Assembly (NCBI GenBank): GCA_016932955.1
Contig: JAFGBV010000052.1
Location: forward strand, 1-23,465
Direction of reading: 5' to 3'
Origin: Anaerolineales bacterium
GTDB lineage: Bacteria > Chloroflexota > Anaerolineae > Anaerolineales > UBA4823
DNA: 23,465 nucleotides
The notes beneath the pieces were generated by a model. The model ran no database searches and had not been told where the DNA came from. It saw only the letters and a list, made by a program, of their open reading frames with translations. The position numbers and the translations under genes were made by a program. Positions 6,803-14,696 of this stretch are shown piece by piece (the first letter of the stretch is position 1; each line of letters opens with the position of its first letter).

Positions 6803-7233
6803 CTAAAGCCCAGTACAGCACGCCTTCCGGCAGTACGCTGCCGCCATCCATTCAAGTTTGAACTTTCAGAAATGCAGTTTCTGCACCGTTTTATCGAACG
6901 CGCCTGGCTATTTAAGTATAAAGCACGCTACCAGTTCAAATCTGCCGTGAAATCTGTGGATTTGTATTGATTGTACATTAAAAAAGTCGGTCAAAGCAAG
7001 CCGGAAATTCAGCGAAAAATGGATATAGATGAACATGTCCGGGCAAGAGACGAGCAAAAACACGGAAAAGATCGAGAAATCCAGCATCCGGTGGAGATGT
7101 AGAGACGGAAAGACCGGGCAACGCAAGGTGGTCAGCGCTCTGTGGGCTCAATCCTATCCCCCCTGTAAATCTTGTCACAATCTCCTCTCCACCGGTGTTT
7201 ACCAATTGAGCGTGTATCAAAGCGGAGCACATA
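6803..7233. other. Divergent intergenic region with several inverted repeats
   Basis: This 431-bp gap lies between the divergent aldo/keto reductase and ECF sigma genes. Visible structures are a CGGCAG-TACG-CTGCCG hairpin (6828-6843), a TTCAAGTTTGAA palindrome (6851-6862), and CAGAAA-TGCAG-TTTCTG (6867-6883), all upstream of the reductase. The half towards the sigma gene is purine-rich around 7040-7130 and matches no RNA family I recognise. No convincing -35/-10 pair was found on either strand. Confidence 0.4.
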
Positions 7234-7788
7234 GTGGCTGTTACAATAGAGCATGTGAAACCACGCATGGAGCGTATCCAACCGGAGACCACCGCCTTCG
7301 AAGCCCTCTTTCAGCAGCATTGGGAGCGCATCGTTCAGGTGCTCTACCGCCTGGTTGGCGATTATGATGAGGCGCAGGACCTCGCCGTTGAAGTATTCTG
7401 GCGCATGCACCGCCGCCCTCCCTCTCGCCCAGAGAACCTGCCCGGCTGGCTCTACCGTGTGGCTGTCAACCTCGGCTACAACGCCCTGCGCTCGCGATAC
7501 CGTCGCTGGCGCTACGAGACTGCCGCGGGCTGGCATGCCCTGGAGACCAACGCTCCCCCCGACCCACTCTCGCAGGTCGAGCAGCTTGAGACCCGCCGCA
7601 TGGTGCAGCAGGCATTAGTCAAAATGAAATCCCGTTCTGCCCACCTCCTGGTGATGCGCCACTCCGGACTGTCCTATGCCGAGATCGCCTCCGCCCTGCG
7701 CGTTTCCCCAGCATCCGTCGGCACGCTGCTTTCGCGCGCTGAGGCCGAATTCGAGCGTGCTTACTGCGCACTGTTTGGAGAGCAATGA
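7234..7788 (+). CDS. ECF-type RNA polymerase sigma factor
   Basis: A 184-residue sigma70-family factor of the extracytoplasmic-function type. Region 2 covers roughly residues 20-95 (ALFQQHWERIVQVLYRL, then DYDEAQDLAVEVFWRM and WLYRVAVNLGYNALR). Region 4 covers roughly 120-175 (LLVMRHSGLSYAEIASALRV, then SVGTLLSRAEAEF) and would contact the -35 element. No extra domains are present. The GTG at 7234 is preferred because GGAG (7223-7226) lies 7 nt upstream; the ATG at 7267 lacks a ribosome site. The stop overlaps an in-frame ATG of the next gene (ATGA at 7785), typical of sigma/anti-sigma pairs. Its probable targets are its own operon and the exporter/protease genes downstream. Confidence 0.9.
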   Translation: MAVTIEHVKPRMERIQPETTAFEALFQQHWERIVQVLYRLVGDYDEAQDLAVEVFWRMHRRPPSRPENLPGWLYRVAVNLGYNALRSRYRRWRYETAAGWHALETNAPPDPLSQVEQLETRRMVQQALVKMKSRSAHLLVMRHSGLSYAEIASALRVSPASVGTLLSRAEAEFERAYCALFGEQ

Positions 7789-7802
7789 GAGGAGAGAAAG
7801 CC

Positions 7803-8975
7803 ATGCACATTTCCGATGGTCAGCTTAGAGCGTATCTTGATCGACAGATAGACTCCCGCACCTCTGCACGTGTGCAATCCCACCTGCAAGGCTGCCCCTG
7901 CTGCCAGTCGCGGCTGCAGACCCTCGCCGCTCGTTCCGCCCGCCTCTCGTCACGCCTGGCCTCCCTCGACCCCCGCCCCGGCGAAATCCCCCTTTCTGTC
8001 CATTTGGGGCGCGCTCGCTTGCAAGAACAAATCCAAAATAAGGAGAATGAAACCATGATCAACAAGATCTTTTCTCGTCGCTACCGACCGGCCTGGACCG
8101 CCTTGGCCTTTGTTTTGATCCTGACGGTCGCCCTGGCATTCCCACCCGTTCGCACCCTCGCCTCCTCATTCCTCGGCCTATTCCGCGTTGAACAGTTCGC
8201 TATCGTCGAGGTCGATCCTGCCCAGGTCGAGCAGCTTGGCTCGTCCACCAGCCTGGAAGAACTGTTCGCCGAGTCGGTTCAAACCACCATCGAGGGCGAG
8301 CCCCTCATTGTCGGCAACGCGCAGCAAGCCAGTGATGCGGCTGGCTTCCCTGTTCGCCTGCCGACCAACATTGAAGATGTCCCCACCCTCGAAGTCTCCC
8401 CCAGCGGCCAGGTGCGTATCGTCGTCGACCTGCCCCGCGTACGTGCCATCCTCGAAGAGATTGGCCGTTCCGATATCGAGCTGCCCGATGACCTGGATGG
8501 CGCTGAGGTCACCGTCGATATTCCTCACCAGGTCGTAGCAACCTATGGCGAATGTGTGATCGATATTGAACAGGCTCGAGAGCAGGCTTATGATCCCGAT
8601 GACCTTGCTATGACTATCCCGAGCTGCACTACATTTGTCCAGATGCCCAGCCCCACCGTCACCGCCCCCGACGGCCTGGATATGAACCACCTTGGCGAAG
8701 CCTTCTTCCAGTTGTTGGGCATGAGCGAAGAAGACGCTACCAGGATGAGCGAGAACATTGATTGGGCCACCACCCTCGTTGTTCCTCTGCCCATGTACCA
8801 GACCCGCTACAGCGAAGTCCCTGTGGATGGCGCCACCGGTACTCTCATCGTCGATGCCTGGGAGGATGCTCCCCACCAGTATCTGCTGATGTGGGTGAAA
8901 GAGGGGATCGTATATGCCCTCTCTGGCCCCGGCAATGGCGCCACCGGCGTCAACATTGCCGAGTCCATTGAGTAA
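7803..8975 (+). CDS. Zinc-finger membrane anti-sigma factor with DUF4367-like C-terminus
   Basis: A 390-residue membrane protein partnered with the ECF sigma factor. The N-terminal cytoplasmic part has the anti-sigma zinc motif Hx3CxxC (H27, C31, C34 in SHLQGCPCC) after HISDGQLRAYLD. One membrane span lies at about 97-115. The long extracytoplasmic part ends in a pattern recalling DUF4367 (MWVKEGIVYALSG, then GVNIAES). It should bind and inactivate the sigma factor until an envelope signal is sensed. The ATG at 7803 has GGAG 8 nt upstream and gives the usual family start; an ATG at 7785 would overlap the sigma stop. A second ribosome site (AAGGAG, 8040-8045) precedes an in-frame ATG at 8055, so a shorter form lacking the zinc finger is possible. 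Confidence 0.85.
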   Translation: MHISDGQLRAYLDRQIDSRTSARVQSHLQGCPCCQSRLQTLAARSARLSSRLASLDPRPGEIPLSVHLGRARLQEQIQNKENETMINKIFSRRYRPAWTALAFVLILTVALAFPPVRTLASSFLGLFRVEQFAIVEVDPAQVEQLGSSTSLEELFAESVQTTIEGEPLIVGNAQQASDAAGFPVRLPTNIEDVPTLEVSPSGQVRIVVDLPRVRAILEEIGRSDIELPDDLDGAEVTVDIPHQVVATYGECVIDIEQAREQAYDPDDLAMTIPSCTTFVQMPSPTVTAPDGLDMNHLGEAFFQLLGMSEEDATRMSENIDWATTLVVPLPMYQTRYSEVPVDGATGTLIVDAWEDAPHQYLLMWVKEGIVYALSGPGNGATGVNIAESIE

Positions 8976-8992
8976 CCACTTGTTTATGGGCT

Positions 8993-9034
8993 CTGGGGTG
9001 GGCGTTGGTGGAATTCCGCCAGCGCCCACCCCAG
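8993..9034 (+). terminator. Strong hairpin, probable terminator or attenuator
   Basis: A 19-bp stem (8993-9011 with 9016-9034, two G-T wobbles on the plus strand) closes an AATT loop. It is very GC-rich (CTGGGGTGGGCG arm) and lies 17 bp after the anti-sigma stop. No good T-run follows, so it may act as a partial terminator, mRNA stabiliser or bidirectional block ahead of the ABC genes. Confidence 0.6.
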
Positions 9035-9068
9035 GTGTATTCTAACTGTGATATAGTTCACCCTGCCG

Positions 9069-9992
9069 ATGACTGACACCACAACTGCCCTGCAAACCGT
9101 TAGCCTGCGTAAAACCTTTGGCGACAAGGTCGCCGTCGCTGATCTCTCCCTCTCCGTAGCCCGCGGCGAGGTTTTTGGCTTTTTAGGCCCCAACGGCGCC
9201 GGCAAGACCACCTCCGTCAAGATGCTTCTCGCCCTCATCCGTCCCACCTCCGGTGCGGCTAGCCTGCTTGGCATGCCTCTCGGAGACCCCGCCGCGCGAG
9301 CTCGCGTCGGCTTTTTGCCGGAGCATTTCCGTTTCCACGATTGGCTCACCGCATGCGAATTCCTCGCCCTGCACGCCGAGCTGTACCGCATGCCCGCCGC
9401 GCGCGCCCGACAACGCATTGACGAATTGTTGGAATTGGTTGGCCTTACCCCTCATGCTGCAAAGCGGCTACGCGCCTACTCGAAAGGTATGCTGCAGCGC
9501 ATTGGCCTTGCCCAGGCCCTGCTCAACGATCCCGAGCTGGTCATCCTCGATGAGCCAACTTCTGGCCTCGACCCCGTAGGCCGCCGTCTCGTGCGCGATA
9601 TCATCCGCGACCTGCGCCAGAAGGGCACCACCGTCTTCCTCAATTCTCATCTGCTCAGCGAAGTCGAGATCACTTGCGACCGCGTCGCCTTCATCAAGCA
9701 CGGGCAGGTGATTCAGACCAGCCAGTTGAACACGCTCATCGAAGGGGAATTGACCCTCGCCGTCTGGGCGCACAACCTCCACCCCCAGCTTGCCCAAGGC
9801 CTTGCCCGTTGGAGCCAGAATGTGCGCATCGATGGCGAGCATCTCACCCTCACCGTATCTGGCGAAGCCGACCTCCCCGCCATCAACCGCTACCTGGTCG
9901 AGAACGGTGCCGATGTCTATTCGTTCCAGCCCCAGAAGGTCTCCCTCGAAGATCTTTTCATCCAGATCGTCGGCACGGATGGCGGTCTATGA
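9069..9992 (+). CDS. ABC transporter ATP-binding protein (NosF/CcmA-like)
   Basis: A 307-residue ATPase that should power the adjacent permease at the cytoplasmic membrane face. Walker A is GPNGAGKTT (residues 40-48), the signature is YSKGMLQRIGLAQALL, and Walker B with D-loop is LVILDEPTSGLDP, followed by the switch His in LNSHLLSE. About 80 further residues form the C-terminal domain common in exporters of the NosF/drug-efflux type. No clear ribosome site precedes the ATG. A TATAGT at 9052-9057 resembles a -10 element but lacks a matching -35. The stop overlaps the permease start (ATGA), so the two are translationally coupled. The cargo is not predictable. Confidence 0.9.
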   Translation: MTDTTTALQTVSLRKTFGDKVAVADLSLSVARGEVFGFLGPNGAGKTTSVKMLLALIRPTSGAASLLGMPLGDPAARARVGFLPEHFRFHDWLTACEFLALHAELYRMPAARARQRIDELLELVGLTPHAAKRLRAYSKGMLQRIGLAQALLNDPELVILDEPTSGLDPVGRRLVRDIIRDLRQKGTTVFLNSHLLSEVEITCDRVAFIKHGQVIQTSQLNTLIEGELTLAVWAHNLHPQLAQGLARWSQNVRIDGEHLTLTVSGEADLPAINRYLVENGADVYSFQPQKVSLEDLFIQIVGTDGGL

Positions 9993-10843
9993 ATCCCTTC
10001 CCCTTTCCTGCCGTCTTCACCATTGCCCGCCTCACCTTCCGTGAAGCCGCCCGCCGCTGGGTGCTTTGGGCAGCTCTCCTCCTCGGCCTCCTCTTCCTGC
10101 TCGTCTATGCCATTGGCTTTCATGAGATCCAGAAAGATTTTAACCGCCCGTACGGAGGCATGCCCCTGGTTGCTATGGCAGAGATAAAAAACTTCATGAT
10201 CATGGCTGGCCTCTATGTGGTCAACTTTCTCACCATCATCATGACCGTACTCACCTCCGTCGATACGTTGTCAGGTGAGATCGCCTCGGGCACCATCCAC
10301 ACCCTGGTCAGCAAGCCTCTCTGTCGCTGGGAAATTGTCCTCGGCAAGTGGCTTGGCTTTACCATCATGCTCACCCTCTACCTCCTGTTGATGGCAGGAG
10401 GCGTCTTGCTCCTGGGCTACCTCATTGCGGGCTATACCCCGCCCAATATGCTGCGCGGCATCCTCCTGATGTGGTTGAATGTGGTCGTCTTGCTCGGCGT
10501 TTCCCTGGCAGGCGGCGCCGTCTTCTCCACCATTGCCAATGGCGTGCTCGTTTTTGGCCTGTATGGTGTGGCCTTTATTGGTGGCTGGATCGAGCAGTTC
10601 GGCTCCTTCATGCACAACCAGGCCGCAGTCAATGTCGGCATCGTCTGCAGCCTGCTCATCCCCAGCGAGGCCCTCTGGCGCCGCGCCGCCTACGAGATGC
10701 AGTCGCCAATCGTCGGTGCTCTGGGCTATTCGCCCTTCTCTTCCACCTCCGTCCCCAGCCCGGCGATGATCATCTACGCTGCCCTCTATGCCCTGGTTGC
10801 CATCTCTCTCGCCGTTCGTCTCTTCCACCGTCGCGATCTGTGA
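9989..10843 (+). CDS. ABC-2 type permease (NosY-like)
   Basis: A 284-residue membrane subunit with about six spans, partner of the ATPase encoded just upstream. It starts at the ATG within the ATGA overlap at 9989 (MNPFPFPAVFTIARLTFREA), the usual opening of NosY-like ABC-2 permeases. The conserved stretch SGEIASGTIHTLVSKPLCRW is the typical cytoplasmic coupling loop after the second span in such exporters. There is a large extracytoplasmic or amphipathic region around 205-250 before the last span. A long alternative frame starting at 9674 is only the extension of this frame through the ATPase gene. The pair could export a lipid, peptide or envelope component under sigma-factor control. Confidence 0.88.
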   Translation: MNPFPFPAVFTIARLTFREAARRWVLWAALLLGLLFLLVYAIGFHEIQKDFNRPYGGMPLVAMAEIKNFMIMAGLYVVNFLTIIMTVLTSVDTLSGEIASGTIHTLVSKPLCRWEIVLGKWLGFTIMLTLYLLLMAGGVLLLGYLIAGYTPPNMLRGILLMWLNVVVLLGVSLAGGAVFSTIANGVLVFGLYGVAFIGGWIEQFGSFMHNQAAVNVGIVCSLLIPSEALWRRAAYEMQSPIVGALGYSPFSSTSVPSPAMIIYAALYALVAISLAVRLFHRRDL

Positions 10844-10910
10844 TAATTATTTACCTCAGAATCCTCCCCAGGGTAGCGCATACTGCTGGGTCTGGGGTAG
10901 AATAACCCCC

Positions 10911-11705
10911 ATGAGCCTCGAGCCATACGAGCAGAATCCCGCCCTGTTCGACCTGCGCCTGCGCTGGGTGGGTTACCTCCTCGCCTGCGCCGTCTTGTGG
11001 GTGCTCGGTTACCGCTTTGTCCAATCCTGGTGGGAACCTGCTTACGCCGCCCGTTGGATGATCCTCAGCGGCCTTGCCCTCGCTTACCTCCTCTGGAGCC
11101 TGTGGCGCGGCCTGGAGCATAACGCCCACTCCGCTGAGGGCAGCCTGGTTGCCAACTTCGGCTTCGCTACCGTCATCACCATTTGGCGCGGTGTGCTCGT
11201 TGCAGCCCTGGCGGGTTTCCTCATCTCACCCTGCCCGTCTGGCTGGCAGGCATGGCTCCCTGGCGCGCTGTTGATCCTCATCACCCTGATCGGATGGGCG
11301 AATGCCTTCATCGTGCAGCGCGGAACAAATCCCACACTCCTCGGCACCATGCTCGAAACACGCCTCAACGAGCTGAGCTTCCTCATTGCGGTTGTCCTTG
11401 TTGTGCAGTATGGACAGGCACCCTGGTGGTACCTCATCATCGGCTTGTACCCCTTCCTCTTACAGGCGATTGCCTGGCTGCGCCGCCGCCAGGGCAAGCC
11501 GCTATACAGGCTGCCCACCAGCCGGTTGAGCCGCCTCTTGGCAGGCGTTCAGCAGACCTTCCTGTGCGCCATCCTCCTGCCCATATTTTCACCCCCCGCC
11601 ACCACCGTCGCCGCAATCCTGTTTGCCATGATAGCTCTGCATGGTTTTGCCAGCGATTGCCTTATCGTGAGCGGGAAAATACATCCCGAAAGGAATAATT
11701 TATGA
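10911..11705 (+). CDS. CDP-alcohol phosphatidyltransferase-like membrane protein, probably catalytically degenerate
   Basis: A 264-residue protein with about six spans. VANFGFATVITIWRGVLVA resembles the entry helix of CDP-alcohol phosphatidyltransferases (ANxxTxxR). The next helix pair, ANAFIVQR followed by TLLGTMLETRLNEL, lines up with the family motif DGxxAR...GxxxDxxxD, but the acidic positions read Ala, Glu and Asn. The family needs these Asp residues to bind metal and CDP-lipid, so the protein is probably a pseudoenzyme or a much-altered member. This alignment is by eye. The ATG at 10911 has no clear ribosome site and is preceded by GGGGTAGAAT. The stop overlaps the protease start (ATGA at 11702), so the two proteins are likely made in equal amounts. 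Confidence 0.55.
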   Translation: MSLEPYEQNPALFDLRLRWVGYLLACAVLWVLGYRFVQSWWEPAYAARWMILSGLALAYLLWSLWRGLEHNAHSAEGSLVANFGFATVITIWRGVLVAALAGFLISPCPSGWQAWLPGALLILITLIGWANAFIVQRGTNPTLLGTMLETRLNELSFLIAVVLVVQYGQAPWWYLIIGLYPFLLQAIAWLRRRQGKPLYRLPTSRLSRLLAGVQQTFLCAILLPIFSPPATTVAAILFAMIALHGFASDCLIVSGKIHPERNNL

Positions 11706-14191
11706 AGAAGTGGCTCTTGCTGGTTGGCATCTTGATCCTTATCCTCCTTGCCTCGGCTTCAGGTTACCCAAAAGCAGACCGGGCGGCAGCCCAGGTTGGT
11801 CAAACCGTCACCCTGGAGGGCACATTTACTATCCTCTGGGGAGATGGCGCGCCGGGCACCGGCCTCAGCCAGGTGCTTTATTTCCTGGATACTGCTCAGG
11901 GCGCACCGATCCGCCTGTTCCTTGATGAGCAGTTCTTAGCCCAGCAGGATGGCGTGCTTGCCTGGAACCGCCAGCCCCTCACCGTTAGCGGTGAGTGGCT
12001 AGGCGCCCCCGGCGGCACCTTGCAGGTGCACGAGATCGACGCCTCCGCCGCCCGCGCCCCCCAAGGTGTCTTTGGCTCGCATCCCTGGGTTTCCGTGATG
12101 TGCAAATTTTCTGACGTATCCGCTGAGCCGAAAGACCTGAATTATTTCCTCGGCATGTATTCACCCGCTTTTCCCGGTCTGGATCACTACTGGCGCCAGC
12201 AGTCCTATGATCAGGTCGACTTGCTCGGCAGCAGCGCGCATGGCTGGTACGTGCTTCCCAAGCCGCGCAGCGCCTACTTCGATAGCAACGGTAACCTCCT
12301 CCACTCCCTTGCCGCGCAGGATTGCACAGCCGTCGGCGATCCTTACATCTACTATCCCAACTACGACGGCATCAACCTGATGTTCAACGATGTGCTCGAT
12401 TGTTGTGCCTGGGGCGGCGCAATGACCCTCACCCTCGATGGTGTCACGCGCACCTGGCGCATGACCTGGGAGCCTCCCTGGGGTTATGAGAATATCGGCG
12501 TCCTCGCCCACGAGACTGGGCATGGCTTTGGTCTCCCCCATTCTTCCGGTGACTATGGCGAAGTGTACGACAACCAGTGGGATGTGATGAGCGGCGTCTG
12601 GTATGCTGCCGACTACGGCGGAACGGATGCCACTTTTGGCTCGCTCATGCAAGGCACTATCTCCTACCATAAGACGATCCTGGAATGGATTCCTGCTGAT
12701 CGCATCCTCGTGGTCGATGTTGGCGAAAGCGCCACCGTTATGCTTGAGCAGCTCACCTTACCCCAAACCACAAATCCTCTCTCCATCCAGGTGCTGATCA
12801 ATGGCTCGACCAGCCATTACTACACCATTGAGGCGCGCAACCGGGTTGGCTATGATACGTATCTGCCCGGATCGGCAGTTGTCATCCATGAGGTAGAAGA
12901 GGGTCGCTCCGAGCCTGCCCACGTCTTAGATGTGGACGATAACGGCGATACCGGCGATGCCGGCGCCATGTGGCTGGCTGGTGAAACCTACACCGACACT
13001 GTCAACGAGATCGTCATCTCCGTCCTCGATCAGACGGCCTCTGGCTACGAAGTGCTGGTTGAAAACACGATCCGCCCGGTAGAGGAGCTGGCAATCGATG
13101 GCTCGGATATCGGCGCGACCGGTTATGTGTACACCTTCACTGCAGAGGTCAGCCCCCTGGATGCCGCCCTGCCGATCACCTATGTCTGGCAGGTAGATGA
13201 GCAAACCACGATCACCAATGTCGTTATGGATTTAGAAGATGCCGTCTCATTTACCTGGGGCGCGCCGGGGGTCAAGAACATCCAGGTCACCGCCGCCAAC
13301 ATCCATCGGCAGGCCAGTGGCGCATTTTCCATCCGCCTCACCGACTCCATCCCCCTGCAGGCAGTTACCCTTGCTGGCCCGTTGGAGGGGCTCCAGCACA
13401 ACCCTTACACCTTCACCGTCAGCGCCTTACCCATCACCCTTACCCAGCCGCTCACCTATATCTGGCAGGCCACCGGTCAGCCCTCGCTGGTGCACACCAC
13501 CGGCCTCAGCGATAGCGTCGCCTTCACCTGGGACGAGCCCGGCAGCAAACAGGTCAGCGTCAGCGTGGAGAACGTCAGCGGGCGTGCTCGTGTCGTGCAG
13601 AGCATCAAGATCTTCGCACCTCCCCAGGCGCTACGCCTCGATGGATTGCCCTACAGCCCAGTAGGAGAAGAATATACCCTGCTCATCTCCGTAGAGCCGC
13701 CCACCACCACACTGCCACTCACCTGTGTTATCCAGACGGCAGAGCAGGAGACGATCACCCAGACCCTCAATGCGCTATCATTCAGCCAGACCTTTACCTG
13801 GGACAGCCCCGGAACCCGCATGATCACGGTGACGGTGGGCAATTTGGCTGGCTCAGTCCAGGCTTTGAATCCTGTGGAAGTGGGCATCCTGCCGCAAGGT
13901 GTGGAAATCAGCGCCCCGCCCGGTAGGGCAGGCGTCGGTGAGCCGCTCACTTTCATTGCCGTCGTCACCCCCCTCCTCACCACCCCGCCCATCACCTACA
14001 CCTGGTTTGTCGACGATGCCTGGGCTGCCACGCACCTCGGTGGGCTTAGCGATTCTTTCACCGTCACACTCTCTGAGCCGGGAGCACATTCCATCCGTGT
14101 GGAAGCCAGCGCGATGGACATCGTATTGTCAGATATTTGGGTTGTGGATCTGCACTACCTCTTGCGTTTGCCGCTGGTGCTGCGTTATTAA
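11702..14191 (+). CDS. Secreted metzincin-like (M6-type) zinc metalloprotease with four Ig/PKD-like repeats
   Basis: An 829-residue exported protein. A signal peptide covers about residues 1-25 (KKWLLLVGILILILLASASG). The protease domain carries the zinc motif HETGHGFGLPH (H270, E271, H274, H280) and a Met-turn DVMSG (M296), as in metzincins; the arrangement recalls family M6. A possible calcium site (DVDDNGDTGD) follows near 405. Four tandem repeats of about 90 residues start near 460, 552, 641 and 731, each with a TYxW-like strand and most with FTWxxPG. They look like PKD/Ig-type adhesion modules. The protein ends in YLLRLPLVLRY, a tail seen on other secreted proteins of this group as I recall. 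It is coupled to the upstream gene by ATGA. Its stop overlaps that of the convergent hydrogenase protease. Confidence 0.82.
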   Translation: MKKWLLLVGILILILLASASGYPKADRAAAQVGQTVTLEGTFTILWGDGAPGTGLSQVLYFLDTAQGAPIRLFLDEQFLAQQDGVLAWNRQPLTVSGEWLGAPGGTLQVHEIDASAARAPQGVFGSHPWVSVMCKFSDVSAEPKDLNYFLGMYSPAFPGLDHYWRQQSYDQVDLLGSSAHGWYVLPKPRSAYFDSNGNLLHSLAAQDCTAVGDPYIYYPNYDGINLMFNDVLDCCAWGGAMTLTLDGVTRTWRMTWEPPWGYENIGVLAHETGHGFGLPHSSGDYGEVYDNQWDVMSGVWYAADYGGTDATFGSLMQGTISYHKTILEWIPADRILVVDVGESATVMLEQLTLPQTTNPLSIQVLINGSTSHYYTIEARNRVGYDTYLPGSAVVIHEVEEGRSEPAHVLDVDDNGDTGDAGAMWLAGETYTDTVNEIVISVLDQTASGYEVLVENTIRPVEELAIDGSDIGATGYVYTFTAEVSPLDAALPITYVWQVDEQTTITNVVMDLEDAVSFTWGAPGVKNIQVTAANIHRQASGAFSIRLTDSIPLQAVTLAGPLEGLQHNPYTFTVSALPITLTQPLTYIWQATGQPSLVHTTGLSDSVAFTWDEPGSKQVSVSVENVSGRARVVQSIKIFAPPQALRLDGLPYSPVGEEYTLLISVEPPTTTLPLTCVIQTAEQETITQTLNALSFSQTFTWDSPGTRMITVTVGNLAGSVQALNPVEVGILPQGVEISAPPGRAGVGEPLTFIAVVTPLLTTPPITYTWFVDDAWAATHLGGLSDSFTVTLSEPGAHSIRVEASAMDIVLSDIWVVDLHYLLRLPLVLRY
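13081..14160 (+). repeat. Four tandem ~90-residue Ig/PKD-like repeats within the protease gene
   Basis: Units begin near 13081, 13355, 13622 and 13892, a spacing of about 270 bp. Shared features are an opening hydrophobic strand, YTFT-like and ITYxW-like strands, and an FTWxxPG turn before the final strand (the last unit reads VTLSEPG). The repeats are diverged at the DNA level, so they are old rather than recent duplications. Confidence 0.75.
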
Positions 14192-14667
14192 CCTGCGCTT
14201 GATGCGCTGATCTCCCTCGCAATGGCTTCCCCCACTCGGCGAGCGGCCTGCTCCACTTCTGGCGTGAGCGGTTGCCCGGTGGTGAACTGCCTCGCCTCGA
14301 TCCCGTACACCACCAGCCGCCGCGGAAGCCTCCCCAGCCTGCGCCCCAGCTCGATCGCCTGTGCAACCCCGAAGGCGTGACTCGATGCCGTGTGCAGGCT
14401 GGCGGGCAGCGGGCCTGCCTGTGCCTCGAAGCGAACCACCTCCCCCGCTGGCACCCCAGATTGCATTGCGTCGATCAGGTACACCGTATCGAACCCTTCC
14501 CAAAGCGCCATTAACGCCACCCCCTCCCCGTTTGCCTCACAAGTGGAAACCCCCGCCGGGGCGTTTTGCCCAAAACCACGCGCGGCGACGATGCCGGCAG
14601 CATCGTCGCCGCGAAATTCATTGCCCACCCCGATCACCCGTATCCTGGGCTGGGCGTGGCTGGTCAC
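14188..14667 (-). CDS. [NiFe] hydrogenase maturation protease (HyaD/HycI family)
   Basis: A 159-residue endopeptidase that removes the C-terminal tail of the hydrogenase large subunit once nickel is inserted. Conserved features are VIGVGNEFRGDDAAG with the nickel-sensing Glu, LIDAMQSG with the second acidic ligand, and SSHAFGV with the His ligand. The GTG at 14667 gives the usual family N-terminus (MTSHAQPRIRVIG) and leaves 29 nt after the large-subunit stop. A GTG at 14700 that overlaps that stop (GTGA) is an alternative, and the frame is open further upstream. It is the last gene of the hydrogenase operon. Its stop codon overlaps that of the convergent zinc protease. Confidence 0.88.
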   Translation of the reverse strand: MTSHAQPRIRVIGVGNEFRGDDAAGIVAARGFGQNAPAGVSTCEANGEGVALMALWEGFDTVYLIDAMQSGVPAGEVVRFEAQAGPLPASLHTASSHAFGVAQAIELGRRLGRLPRRLVVYGIEARQFTTGQPLTPEVEQAARRVGEAIAREISASSAG

Positions 14668-14696
14668 ATGGTGACCGCTGGGCTTTCCCTTCCTGC

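Noticed and set aside
6920..6955. tRNA T-arm-like sequence (AGTTCAAATC)
   Set aside because: The flanking bases do not pair and no acceptor or anticodon stem can be built around it.
7060..7140. Riboswitch-like purine-rich stretch with GGCAACGCAAGG
   Set aside because: Some similarity to c-di-GMP and cobalamin riboswitch fragments, but conserved stems and core motifs are missing.
8178..9029. 283-residue minus-strand open frame
   Set aside because: It is the shadow of the anti-sigma gene, whose plus-strand product has clear domains, and it has no recognisable protein features.
12161..12670. 169-residue minus-strand frame in the zinc-protease gene
   Set aside because: It overlaps the catalytic HExxH region of the protease and shows no domain of its own.
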